Assembly: GCA_030652115.1 (NCBI GenBank)
Contig: JAUSBK010000010.1
Span: forward strand, 124,001 to 188,000
Direction of reading: 5' to 3'
DNA: 64,000 nucleotides
From: Coriobacteriia bacterium
Lineage (GTDB): Bacteria > Actinomycetota > Coriobacteriia > Anaerosomatales > Anaerosomataceae
This document shows, piece after piece, positions 34,695 to 43,656 of the stretch (position 1 is the first letter of the stretch; every line of letters starts with the position of its first letter). The notes under the pieces were generated by a model that saw only the letters and a list, made by a program, of their open reading frames with translations, was not told where the DNA came from and did not search any database. A program made the position numbers and the translations under genes.

Positions 34695-35917
34695 CGGTCG
34701 CACGTCCCTTCGGCGGAGGTCCGGGCCGGCAGAAGCAACCGCTGTGCGGCGCGCAGAGCGCCGTCCGCCAGGAGCGCCATCGCCACGATCGCGAGTGACG
34801 CGAGCATGATCAGGTCGCTCGCCTGCTGCGACAGGCCGCCAAAGACGAAGAGCCCGAGCGTGCCTGCGGCAACGAAGGCGCCGAGCGTCGCGTTCCCGAC
34901 GGTCTGCACGGTCGACGTCCGTACACCGCCGAGGAGCGCAGGCATCGCGAGCGGGATCCGCACCCTGCGCATCACCTGCCACTCGGTCATGCCCATCCCG
35001 AGCGCGGCGTCCACCGTCGCAGGCGGAACGCCCTCGAGACCGGCGTAGGTGTTGCGCACGACCGCGAGCAGTGCGTACAGCGTGAGTGCGAGGATCACGG
35101 GCGCCCATCCCAGGCCGCCCACGCCGAGGCGCTCGAACAGCGCCACGTTCGCACCCAGCCACGAGAGCGGGGCGAAGAGCAGACCGACCATCGCCAGGCC
35201 GGGAATCGTCTGGAAGACGCTCACGACCGCGAACACGGGGCGCTTGAGAGGCGGGCGCCGGAACGCGAGCACACCGAGCGAGACGCCCGCAACGATCGCG
35301 ATCGCCATCGATACCGCCGCGAAGAGCACATGCGCTCCCACCTCGGCCCAGAAGCGCTCGCTCTGGCTGGCGTACTCCTTGAGCATGCCGAGGTTCGCAA
35401 GCGTGCCGCTCGCGAGCAACACGACGATGCCCACTGGCGCGAGCGCGCCGAGCACCGCGGCGAGTGCGCGCCGATCCGCCAGCTCCCGACGCGATGCCAG
35501 CACGACCATGTACCCCGCGATCATGCACGCCCAGGCACCCATGCCGATCGAGACACGCGCGAACTCCGGGCCATCGGCCAGCAGTCGCTCGGCGGCCACC
35601 GCCGATAGCATCAGCGTGCCGAGGGGCGCAACGGCGCCGAGCAACCCGCGAGCGGCCGATGCCGCCTCTCGCCGGTCGTTGCCGAGCGAGAGCACCACGA
35701 GCGCGACCCATACCGCCGCGATCGCTCCCAGCCACCATGGCCCGAGGGATGCAAGTGCCGAGAGGTCATCGCCGGTCTGGATGCGGCTCGAGCGGAACGT
35801 GGCGAATGGAAGCGCGACGAGCGACACCAGCCCGAGGACAGCGCCGGTCATCCCGACGGCGTGCACGCCCGGTCTGCGCGCGGAACGCACCTCCGTGTTT
35901 GCTGCGCGCGACGGCAT
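34691..35917 (-). CDS. opuCD: Osmoprotectant ABC transporter permease with extra N-terminal membrane domain
   Basis: 408 residues, nearly twice the usual OpuCB/CD length. The N-terminal 180 residues add about five hydrophobic helices. The C-terminal half is a standard permease (AALGMGMTEWQVMRRVRIPL, GGVRTSTVQTVGNATLGAFV). The arrangement suggests fusion of an accessory membrane module to the permease. It lies 6 bases after the binding-protein gene. Confidence 0.88.
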   Translation of the reverse strand: MPSRAANTEVRSARRPGVHAVGMTGAVLGLVSLVALPFATFRSSRIQTGDDLSALASLGPWWLGAIAAVWVALVVLSLGNDRREAASAARGLLGAVAPLGTLMLSAVAAERLLADGPEFARVSIGMGAWACMIAGYMVVLASRRELADRRALAAVLGALAPVGIVVLLASGTLANLGMLKEYASQSERFWAEVGAHVLFAAVSMAIAIVAGVSLGVLAFRRPPLKRPVFAVVSVFQTIPGLAMVGLLFAPLSWLGANVALFERLGVGGLGWAPVILALTLYALLAVVRNTYAGLEGVPPATVDAALGMGMTEWQVMRRVRIPLAMPALLGGVRTSTVQTVGNATLGAFVAAGTLGLFVFGGLSQQASDLIMLASLAIVAMALLADGALRAAQRLLLPARTSAEGTCDR

Positions 35918-35923
35918 TGCGTC

Positions 35924-36892
35924 CTACTCGATTAAGCCGCCCGCGATGAGGAAGTCGCGTGCCACTTCGTCGGCATCCTCACCGTTCACCTGGATGCGCG
36001 CGTTCAGCTCCTGCAACTTCTCCATCGTGAGCGATGCCATCACGGGCTCCAGCAGGCCGGCGATCTCGGGGTACCGCTCCATGATCTCGCCGGTGGCGAT
36101 AGGCGTGGGCCAGTAGACCAGCTGCGCCCCGCGGTCGTCTTCCAGTACGACGAGGCCGAAGTCCGCAAGCGCACCGTCGGTCCCGTACGCCATGCCGAAG
36201 TTAACGCCGTCGGTCCCATCGGCCACCGCCTTCTCAGTCGCTGCGGTGTTGCCCCCGGCCAAACGCACCTGCTGGTCGGCCGTGAGCGTGTAGCCATACA
36301 CCCGCTCGAACTCGGGGTTCGCGTCGAGGTTCGTGAAGAACTCGTCGCTGGCAGCGACCTTCGTGGTCTTGCCGGCTTTCACGTATTCCGTGAAGTCCGA
36401 CATCGTCTCGAGCCCCTGCTCTTCGGCGAAGTCCTCACGTACGGCGATCGCCCAGGTGTTGTTCGCGCGTGCCGGCTCGAGCCAGACGATGCCGTGCTCT
36501 GCGAGGTCGAGTGACGCGACCAGCTCGTAGCCGGCCTCGCCGTCCTTGAACGCCGTCTTCTCGTCATCGCTGAGCGTGTCGCCGTAGAACCAGAACCCGC
36601 TGCCCGTGTACTCAGGGTAGATATCGATCTCCCCCGCGATGAGCGCCTTGCGCACGACCTCGGTCGCGCCGGTCTGACTCTTGTCCTGGACCTCGAATCC
36701 GTTCTCCTCAAGCGTCACCTTCACGATCGAGGAGATGAGCTCTCCTTCGGTGTCGATCTTCGACCCGATGACGACCGGGCCCTTGAGCTCTTCGGCGTCA
36801 GTCCCGTCTTCGGAGGAGGCGCATCCGCTGAGCGCGCCGAACAGCAGCGCTGCAGCGAGCATCACCGCCAGGGTCTTCCCGTGCTTTCGCAT
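35924..36892 (-). CDS. opuCC: Osmoprotectant ABC transporter substrate-binding lipoprotein, OpuCC-like
   Basis: 322 residues from the ATG at 36892 (GGGAGG seven bases upstream). The lipoprotein signal ends GALSGC, then an OpuAC fold follows: GSKIDTEGELISSIVKVTLE, IDIYPEYTGSGFWFYGD, and SDEFFTNLDANPEFERVYGY. Trp and Tyr residues suitable for a cation-pi cage are present. It is the first gene of the four-gene opu operon and should bind glycine betaine, carnitine or choline. Confidence 0.92.
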   Translation of the reverse strand: MRKHGKTLAVMLAAALLFGALSGCASSEDGTDAEELKGPVVIGSKIDTEGELISSIVKVTLEENGFEVQDKSQTGATEVVRKALIAGEIDIYPEYTGSGFWFYGDTLSDDEKTAFKDGEAGYELVASLDLAEHGIVWLEPARANNTWAIAVREDFAEEQGLETMSDFTEYVKAGKTTKVAASDEFFTNLDANPEFERVYGYTLTADQQVRLAGGNTAATEKAVADGTDGVNFGMAYGTDGALADFGLVVLEDDRGAQLVYWPTPIATGEIMERYPEIAGLLEPVMASLTMEKLQELNARIQVNGEDADEVARDFLIAGGLIE

Positions 36893-37102
36893 GTCGTACC
36901 TCCCTCGACTGTGGTGCACTAAGCTTCTGAAACAGCTGTCGGAGCGTCTGCAGGGACGATACCCGTTCGCGCGATCAGTCGGGCAACGCGTCCTTCATCT
37001 ACTTCTGGATGTAGCCGGAGTTGGCAGTCACGGTGATCGGACTGAGGGGCGACTCAGTAACCGCTGCGGCTGACGAGGCCCGACCACGGCCGCTCATGCC
37101 AT

Positions 37103-40100
37103 CTACCCTTTTGGCGCCCTCGCCACCGACACGATCGCGACGTCATCGGACAGCGTGCCCCCCGCGAACCGTAGGACTTCATCAAAGATCGCCTGCGGCA
37201 CCTTCTTTGGGCGTAGCGAACCCATACTCCGAATGAACTCGACGAGGCGCTTCTGTCCGAACAGCTCCCCGTCCCGCCGGGCTTCAGTGACGCCGTCGGT
37301 GTAGAGAACCAGGAGGTCACCCCCCTCTAGCACGGTCTTGCCATTCTTGAACTTCATGTCCGGGAACGCACCCGCCAGTGGCGAACCGACCTCGAAAAGC
37401 TCAGCGTCGCCCGCTGCCCTTTTCACGATGCCCTTGGTGTGACCGGCGCTGCAGTAGACCAGATGTCCCGAAGCAGTGTCGAGGACGCAGAACACGATCG
37501 TCACGAAGGTCTCTGTGTGCGTCGCCTTCAAGATGACCGCGCTGGTCTTGCCGAGGACGGTGGCAGGAGTCCCGCCCTCGTACGCGAGCGCCCTGATCGT
37601 GTTCTTGACGAGGGAGGTCAGTGTCGCCGCCTGCACGCCCTTGCCCGAGACGTCGCCGAGAACGATGCCAACGCGGTCTCCGTCGAGCTCGAACACGTCG
37701 TAGAAGTCACCACCCACGGCTGCCGACACCGTCGCCGAGCGATACAGGTAGCCGAAGTCGGTTCCGGGGATCCGCGGGGGGACGGTAAGTAGCGCGGCCT
37801 GCAGCGTGTCGGCTATGTCCCGCTGCGTCGAGTAGAGCATCGCATTCTCGAACGTGAAGGACATGAGCGTGCCGAGGCGCCTCGCAAAGTCCGTTTCGCT
37901 GTCTCCCAGCGTCAGGTTGGCCGAATGGAAGTAGAACAACATCCACCCGATCGGCTCCTCGCGCAACAGCAGCGGAATCACAAGAACCGAACCGCCGTCC
38001 AGCAGCTGGATGTCGAAGTTGGAAGCGATACGCGCGGCCTCGATGTGGTCGAGCAGCGCGGGCGCTGTCGTCCTCGGGGGCGTGATGCTGACAGCAAGTT
38101 CCTGCTCGTCAAAGACGCGCCCGACTACCTCAGGGGCCATCCCGTACGCCTTCTTCACCACCTGCTTGGTGCCCTGCTTGACGAGGACAGCCGAAGACTC
38201 AGCGCCCAACGCTTCGGTCGACTCCTTGAGGATCTGCTCGAGGACTTGGTCGAGTTCGAGCGTCGAGCCGATCGTCACGCTGATGTTGTTGAGGGATGTG
38301 CTCAACCGCTCACGGTGCCGCACCTCTGTTGCGTCCTCGATGGCGAGCAGGATCGACGGTTCTTCCTGCTGCTCTTTCACGCGCCGGGCATTGAGCACCA
38401 TGATGCGGTGGCCGACCCGTTGGAAGTCCCGCTCCACCTCGAGGTTCGCGAATTCCCGGTCACCCGGAAGGACCTGCTCGAGCAGGAAGGACAGCTCGGG
38501 GAAGTCCCACTGCCCGTCTCCGAGCTCGTGCACGAGCTCACCGATCGTCTCTTCGGGAGTGACGGCGAAGGTCCGGTAGAACGCATCGTTGGCCTCACGA
38601 ACACGCAGGTCGGCTGCCAGTGTGAGCAACGGTTCGCGCACAGTCTGCACGACCGCTTCGGCGTGTTCGCGGGCAGCTTCGGCGATGCCCGTGCTCTTCT
38701 TGAGTTCGTCGATGTCGATGAAAGCGATGACAACGCCATCGACCGTTCCCTCGCCCGTCTTGTACGGCCGGATGCGAACGGAATACCAGCGACCGTCGGT
38801 GCTGTGCACCTCGGTCTCGAGCGGGACGCCGGCCTGCAGCACCTCACAGATCCTGTCCTGGAATTCGGGCACACCGACTTTCATGCGCAAGTCGGTGATA
38901 GGCCGTCCGACGTCGGTAGGGACGATGCTGACGATCACATCCGTCTCAGGAGTGAATCGGCGGATGCGCAGGTCAGCATCGAGGATGAGTATGGGTATCT
39001 CGACGCCCTCGATGACGTTGTTGAGATCGTCCGCGAGCCGACCGAGTTCCGTGTTGCGGTTCCTCAACTCGTCGTTGAGCGTTGTGAGTTCCTCGTTCGT
39101 CGACTGCAGCTCCTCCTGCGCCGTTTGGAACTCCTCGTTGATCGTGCGCAGCTCCTCGTTGCTCGACTGGAATCTCTCGCCCGCCGCCCGCAGGTCGGCG
39201 TTGGCGGCCTCCTTCTCGGAGGCGACGGCGTCAAGCTGCTCGCGGGCCTCGTCCAGCTGCTGACGAAGTGCGGGGGCCTCACCCTCATCGGCGACGCGTT
39301 GCTTGCCCTGCTTCGTCCGCGGTACGGAGTCCGGCATCTCCTTCGGTCGTTCTTCGAACAGCACCAGGTAGTAGTACTCCCCTGCCGGCGAAGCTATCGG
39401 CACCACCTCGACGTCGACCTCTCGCCGTTCGCCGTCGTCTTCCAACGCAGCCCCTTGCCGCTTCGCTGCGGCTTTCGTCTTGGCGGCCTCACGAATGACA
39501 GCCTCGACCGTCAGGGACAGGCCCGGAGCGATCAGCCGCGGCAACTTGAACTCGGGAGGCCCTTCAGCCGGATCGAGATACCTGCCGACTTGACCGCGGA
39601 ACTGGAGGACGTCGAGATCTGCGGTGACGAGTATCCCGGCGGGATGATAGCGTCCTCGTACGACCTTCTCCGCCTCGCCGAGGATGTCGAACGCCGCCTC
39701 CTGCTGCGCCGCGTTGCCGCGCTGTGCGAAACCGAGCGCGCCCGCGGACGGCGCCAACGCCGAGAGCAGCTTGCCAGGTCCGGTCTTTCGCTTATAGATC
39801 CGATGCTTCTTGTCAACGACCGAGAAGAAAGCCGACTCCGTGCCGGTCGTCTCGGAGGAGCCGAGCAGAAGGAAGCCGCCGGGTTCAAGCGAATAGTGGA
39901 GGACTTGAAGCACCCGTTGCTGCAATGGGCGCTCCATATAGATCAACACGTTGCGGAAGCTCACGACATCGAGCCTCGAGAACGGAGGATCCTTCGTGAT
40001 GTCGTGGACGGCGAAGACGCACTTCTCACGTATCGCGCGGTCGATCTGATAGCCGTCGGGCACCTGAACGAAGAAGCGCGCCAGGCGTTCGGCGGAGACC

Positions 40101-41326
40101 TCGTTCACGATGCCGTGCGGGTAAACACCCGTGCGTGCGATATTGACGTCCAACTCGTTCACATCGGAGGCGAACATCTGGATCTCGGGATGAGACGACG
40201 TTCCATCGAGCAACTCGACCAGCGTGATGAGGATGCTGTACGCCTCCTGCCCCTTTGCGCAACCAGGCACCCAGATCCTGATGGTCTCACCCGATCCCTT
40301 GCGCTTCAGCAACTCCGGGAAGACCTCGCGCCGCAGCGCGTCGATCGCGTCCGGATCACGGAAGAACTCCGTCATGTTGACGAGGATGTCCCGGTACAGA
40401 GCTTCAACTTCAGATGGGCGCTCCTTGAGGGCGCCGAGGTAGTCCTTCATGGTTGTGACGCCCTCGAGAAGCATGCGGCGTGATATGCGTCGCACCAGAG
40501 TCGTCCTTCGGTAGCTTCTGAGGTCGAGGCCGGTAGTCTCGCGCACCAGCGACAGGATCTTCCCGAGGGACTCCTCATCGACCACCTCGGCAGCCTCGTT
40601 CCGGGGTCTCGATTCCCTCAGACCCGGATGCTGGCCCAGCCTTACCAGTTCCTCGGCGATGTGTTCGGGGTCAAGCACCGCGTCAGCGGCACCAGCCCCG
40701 ATTGCCGCTTGCGGCATCCCGTCATACTCCGCGGTGGAGGGCTCTTGCGCGATCGTCAGCCCGCCGGCCGCCTTCACCGCCGCCAACCCGAGCGTCCCGT
40801 CGGAGCCCGTGCCGGACAACACGACTCCCACCGCCTTGTTCTCGCACTCCTCGGCGAGCGACCGCAGGAGGACGTCTATCGGCAGGACTTGAGTCGGCGG
40901 CTTCGGGCGCTTCTCAAGTACGAAGGCGCCATTCAAGACGCGGATGGACACGTCCGGCGGCATCACGTAAATGTGGTCCGGCTCCACCCGCATGGCATGG
41001 GTGGCCTCCGCCACAGGCATCTCGCTGACCCGGCCGAGGATGTCCGCCAGCATGCTGTCCTGTGTGGGATCGAGGTGCTGCACCAGCACCAGCGCCATCC
41101 CCACGCGCGCGGGCAACGCCCGAAGGAGCCTCGTGAACGCTTCAAGACCCCCGGCGGACGCGCCGATTCCGGCGATGGGGCACGAGGAGCGGACATCCCT
41201 CGTGCCCGGTCCGTCCGCAGAGGCGGACGCGCGCGCACGACGTGGTGCCTTGGCCGTCCCGCCCGCCTTGCCGCCCTTCGACCGGGCTTGCGGAGTCTGA
41301 CGGTGTTCACTGTCGCTCAAGAACAC
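37103..41326 (-). CDS. CheB-CheR-PAS-PAS-GAF-PP2C multidomain signalling protein
   Basis: 1407 residues. In order: a basic, disordered tail (1-47); CheB methylesterase (about 48-235) with triad Ser57 (GASAGG), His84 and Asp176 (GTGSDGTLG); CheR methyltransferase (about 255-510; WVPGCAKGQEAYSILI, FRNVLIYM); a coiled coil rich in E/Q (about 690-750; NEELTTLNDELRNRN); two PAS domains (about 755-1000); GAF (about 1010-1160); and SpoIIE-type PP2C phosphatase (about 1180-1400; VGGDFYDVF, LGDVSGKG, LYTDGVTEAR, LSDDVAIV). No receiver or chemoreceptor gene is adjacent. The start is a GTG 3 bases after AAGGGG. Confidence 0.92.
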   Translation of the reverse strand: MFLSDSEHRQTPQARSKGGKAGGTAKAPRRARASASADGPGTRDVRSSCPIAGIGASAGGLEAFTRLLRALPARVGMALVLVQHLDPTQDSMLADILGRVSEMPVAEATHAMRVEPDHIYVMPPDVSIRVLNGAFVLEKRPKPPTQVLPIDVLLRSLAEECENKAVGVVLSGTGSDGTLGLAAVKAAGGLTIAQEPSTAEYDGMPQAAIGAGAADAVLDPEHIAEELVRLGQHPGLRESRPRNEAAEVVDEESLGKILSLVRETTGLDLRSYRRTTLVRRISRRMLLEGVTTMKDYLGALKERPSEVEALYRDILVNMTEFFRDPDAIDALRREVFPELLKRKGSGETIRIWVPGCAKGQEAYSILITLVELLDGTSSHPEIQMFASDVNELDVNIARTGVYPHGIVNEVSAERLARFFVQVPDGYQIDRAIREKCVFAVHDITKDPPFSRLDVVSFRNVLIYMERPLQQRVLQVLHYSLEPGGFLLLGSSETTGTESAFFSVVDKKHRIYKRKTGPGKLLSALAPSAGALGFAQRGNAAQQEAAFDILGEAEKVVRGRYHPAGILVTADLDVLQFRGQVGRYLDPAEGPPEFKLPRLIAPGLSLTVEAVIREAAKTKAAAKRQGAALEDDGERREVDVEVVPIASPAGEYYYLVLFEERPKEMPDSVPRTKQGKQRVADEGEAPALRQQLDEAREQLDAVASEKEAANADLRAAGERFQSSNEELRTINEEFQTAQEELQSTNEELTTLNDELRNRNTELGRLADDLNNVIEGVEIPILILDADLRIRRFTPETDVIVSIVPTDVGRPITDLRMKVGVPEFQDRICEVLQAGVPLETEVHSTDGRWYSVRIRPYKTGEGTVDGVVIAFIDIDELKKSTGIAEAAREHAEAVVQTVREPLLTLAADLRVREANDAFYRTFAVTPEETIGELVHELGDGQWDFPELSFLLEQVLPGDREFANLEVERDFQRVGHRIMVLNARRVKEQQEEPSILLAIEDATEVRHRERLSTSLNNISVTIGSTLELDQVLEQILKESTEALGAESSAVLVKQGTKQVVKKAYGMAPEVVGRVFDEQELAVSITPPRTTAPALLDHIEAARIASNFDIQLLDGGSVLVIPLLLREEPIGWMLFYFHSANLTLGDSETDFARRLGTLMSFTFENAMLYSTQRDIADTLQAALLTVPPRIPGTDFGYLYRSATVSAAVGGDFYDVFELDGDRVGIVLGDVSGKGVQAATLTSLVKNTIRALAYEGGTPATVLGKTSAVILKATHTETFVTIVFCVLDTASGHLVYCSAGHTKGIVKRAAGDAELFEVGSPLAGAFPDMKFKNGKTVLEGGDLLVLYTDGVTEARRDGELFGQKRLVEFIRSMGSLRPKKVPQAIFDEVLRFAGGTLSDDVAIVSVARAPKG

Positions 41327-41583
41327 ACCCCTTACGCCCTTGGGCGGGAATCATCGCCATGCCGTCAACGAAGTTACTCCCCACCCAGTCTCTCCTGCAA
41401 TCAGCGAGTAGGTGCCTCTCCGGAGGATCGGCCTCGAGCCGTTTCGAGAACCAAGCGGGTGCTCCCTCTCGGCAGCGGTTACAAACGCGTCCGCCAGGAG
41501 AAGATGTCGGATGAGTTGCGAGTGCCTGTGCCGAGCAGTTCGGGCTGTATTGGAGAATCAGCACGGGTGAGTTCTTTGCCACG
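41327..41583. other. Intergenic region with an inverted copy of the dispersed repeat tail
   Basis: This gap separates divergent genes. On the minus strand, 41472-41511 contains GGACGCGTTTGTAACCGCTGC, matching the tail of repeat copy C at 55442-55523 with one mismatch over about 21 bases. No open reading frame with a plausible start is seen in the rest. Confidence 0.5.
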
Positions 41584-41979
41584 GTGGCCAAGAGGGTGTC
41601 CGCGGCCGTAGGTTCACCGTTTGCGTTCGTCACAGCCGCCGGTTTGGTCGTTGTCTGGGCGATCTCGGGGCCGTTCTTCGGCTATTCGGAGAGGTGGCAG
41701 CTGGTCATCAACACCGGCACCACGATCATCACCTTCTTGATGGTCTTCGTGATTCAGAACGCCCAGAACAGGGACCAGAAGGCGATCCAGCTCAAGCTGG
41801 ACGAGCTTCTCCGGGCTACCAAGGACGCCGAGACGGGCTTCGTGGACCTCGAGAACATGGACGACAGGGCACTTGAGAAGCTTGAGGACAGGTTCAAGTC
41901 CTTCCACGAGCAGCACGCCGGCCATGAGGCAGACGGTCACGAGGGCGAAACCGCACGTGAGGATGCGCAGGGACAGTGA
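41584..41979 (+). CDS. Low-affinity iron permease family protein
   Basis: 131 residues as drawn from a GTG. It has two hydrophobic spans, with the family blocks PFFGYSERWQLVINTGTTII and FVIQNAQNRDQKAIQLKLDE, and an acidic C-terminal tail rich in His and Glu. The frame stays open upstream and reads (T)GEFFATVAKRVSAAVGSP, which looks like the usual family N-terminus. Translation may therefore begin slightly upstream at a non-standard codon after GGAGA. Function is inferred from homology; the family is also found in bacteria with no proven iron role. Confidence 0.8.
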   Translation: MAKRVSAAVGSPFAFVTAAGLVVVWAISGPFFGYSERWQLVINTGTTIITFLMVFVIQNAQNRDQKAIQLKLDELLRATKDAETGFVDLENMDDRALEKLEDRFKSFHEQHAGHEADGHEGETAREDAQGQ

Positions 41980-42000
41980 CCAAGGCAAGACGCACGTGCG

Positions 42001-43443
42001 TCAGGGTTCCGATTCGATGTCTCGAGACGCCGGCCCATAGATCACGTCGCCGTGACGACCGAAGCGTGATCCGTGGCATGGGCAGTCAACGGTGCCTTCC
42101 GCGGTGTTCCACTTGGTCTCGCATCCCAGGTGCGTGCACGACCGTCCGGCAGCCGAGTCTTCGTGCGCCTTCCCGCGCCTCGACGTCAAGTGCCCTTCCA
42201 TGAATTCGCGAGCGACTGTGGCGTTCTCGGCGGCCAGGGAAGGAACTGACGTCAGACCTGGCCCGCGCCTGGGCGACACGATCTCAGTGAGCGGACCCGA
42301 GCGCCCGGCGACTGCATCTGCAATCACCGAGGCGGCCACAACGCTCTTGGTCATACCCCACCCCGCGAACCCGGTGGCCATGAACAGATTCCGGCCGAGC
42401 GGAGCTTCCCCGATGAATGGCAAGCCATCGGGCGTCTCGTGATCGTGGGCAGACCAGTGGCGCACAACCTCCACATCTCCGACGACGCGCGCAACTGAGG
42501 CCGCAAGTCTCCCGTAGGCGGCTCGCTCGTCCGCCTCCGATCCAACCCGAACCCGCTCCCCGCCCGCTATCCATGTGCCGTCAACGTCTAGCGTCGGTCT
42601 CAGCGTGAGCGCCTCGCCTCCGACCTGCATCCACATGCCGTCGGGAAGCGGGTGTTGCGGCACGAACTCAAGTGCATAGTGCGCATACGGGAAGAGACGA
42701 GTGAAGAACGCGCCAGTATCGTGCATGGGAACGTGATCGGCCAGAATGGCAATGGGCGCACGGACCGAAGCCCCATCACAGAGCGCTCTCCAGAACTCGC
42801 CGTCGCGCTCCAGTGAGCGGACGGCAGTGCGTTCGTGCACCTCTACCTGCGCCCCAAGTGAAGCCAGCAGCTCCAGGACAAAAGCGGCGGGGTCGATCAG
42901 TGCCTGGTCTTGAAGAAGCGCCGCTGGTCGGCCGAACGGACGAGGCGCGTCTGCGGGCGTAGCGGGCAGCCCGGCCGAGACCAGCGCTTCGAGGTGCTCC
43001 GGGATGCTGGCGCTCGCCTCATCGTCGCCGGCCACCAAGTACGCCGGCACCCGGCGTAGCCCGCACGTGGTACCCAGATCGAGCGCTATGGCCGAGAACT
43101 CCTCGACCGCCGCGAGGTTCGCTGCAGCCCAAGTACACACATCCTCGCGCGAGTTCTTCGCGAGCAACGCGCGCCATGAGTCGCCATGAAGCGCCGTGAC
43201 CTTCGCAGTCGAGTGCCCCGTGGTGCCGGAAGCGATCCGTCGCCGTTCCAGCATCATGACGACTCGTCCCTCGCCGACGAGTCTGCGAGCGAGCAACGCT
43301 CCGGTCAGGCCGCAGCCGACAATCAGAATGTCGGCGTCGCGCTCACCGTCAAGCGATGGGTAGTCTGCCGCCTCGGCGTCGAGCCACACGGATCCCGCGC
43401 TTCCGGCGACATCGGGAACGGTCTCAATGTACTCGCGATCCAC
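42001..43443 (-). CDS. FAD-dependent oxidoreductase with C-terminal Rieske [2Fe-2S] domain
   Basis: 480 residues. An N-terminal DAO/FAD fold (ADILIVGCGLTGALLARRLV, GTTGHSTAKVTALHG) is followed by a GxG-type ATGFAGWGMTKSVVAA near residue 360. The C-terminal Rieske domain has both ligand boxes (CTHLGC and CPCHGSRF). The start is a GTG with GGGAGA five bases upstream. The YhfW-like family occurs in spore and stress regulons of Bacillus; the substrate is unknown. It is divergent from the catalase gene and shares its regulatory gap. Confidence 0.88.
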   Translation of the reverse strand: MDREYIETVPDVAGSAGSVWLDAEAADYPSLDGERDADILIVGCGLTGALLARRLVGEGRVVMMLERRRIASGTTGHSTAKVTALHGDSWRALLAKNSREDVCTWAAANLAAVEEFSAIALDLGTTCGLRRVPAYLVAGDDEASASIPEHLEALVSAGLPATPADAPRPFGRPAALLQDQALIDPAAFVLELLASLGAQVEVHERTAVRSLERDGEFWRALCDGASVRAPIAILADHVPMHDTGAFFTRLFPYAHYALEFVPQHPLPDGMWMQVGGEALTLRPTLDVDGTWIAGGERVRVGSEADERAAYGRLAASVARVVGDVEVVRHWSAHDHETPDGLPFIGEAPLGRNLFMATGFAGWGMTKSVVAASVIADAVAGRSGPLTEIVSPRRGPGLTSVPSLAAENATVAREFMEGHLTSRRGKAHEDSAAGRSCTHLGCETKWNTAEGTVDCPCHGSRFGRHGDVIYGPASRDIESEP

Positions 43444-43487
43444 TGTGATCTCCCGTCGAGTTGCTGGTTGAAGGTTCTCGGGCGTAT

Positions 43488-43603
43488 GTACCCGCTACCC
43501 AACCCGCGACTCGGACACTCAGTGCACTGGCTGACGTCAGAGTGACCCTAGGAATGGGACGGCAGCTTGCTCGCCACGATTCTTCCAGTTCTCTCGTGGG
43601 TAG
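43488..43603. promoter_or_regulatory. Divergent sigma-B-like promoter elements between the Rieske oxidoreductase and catalase genes
   Basis: Plus strand: GATT, 16 bases, GGGTAG (43598-43603), 54 bases before the catalase start. Minus strand: GTGT, 14 bases, GGGTAG (43495-43500), with a further GGGTAC at 43488-43493. These fit the actinobacterial sigma-B form GNNT-N14-16-GGGTA. Pattern match by eye only. Confidence 0.4.
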
Positions 43604-43656
43604 GCAGTACAGGCAGGGTCGCTTGGCCCGGCTCAGACTGAAACCCGCAGGAGGTC

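Noticed and set aside
34695-35738. N-terminal extension of opuCA
   Set aside because: Lies within the permease gene in another frame; the ATGA overlap at 34694 gives the normal ATPase start.
37925-40483. Long plus-strand open frame (852 codons) opposite the CheB-CheR gene
   Set aside because: It is the antisense of a clear multidomain gene and its translation shows Arg/His/Leu-rich GC-skew character with no domain.
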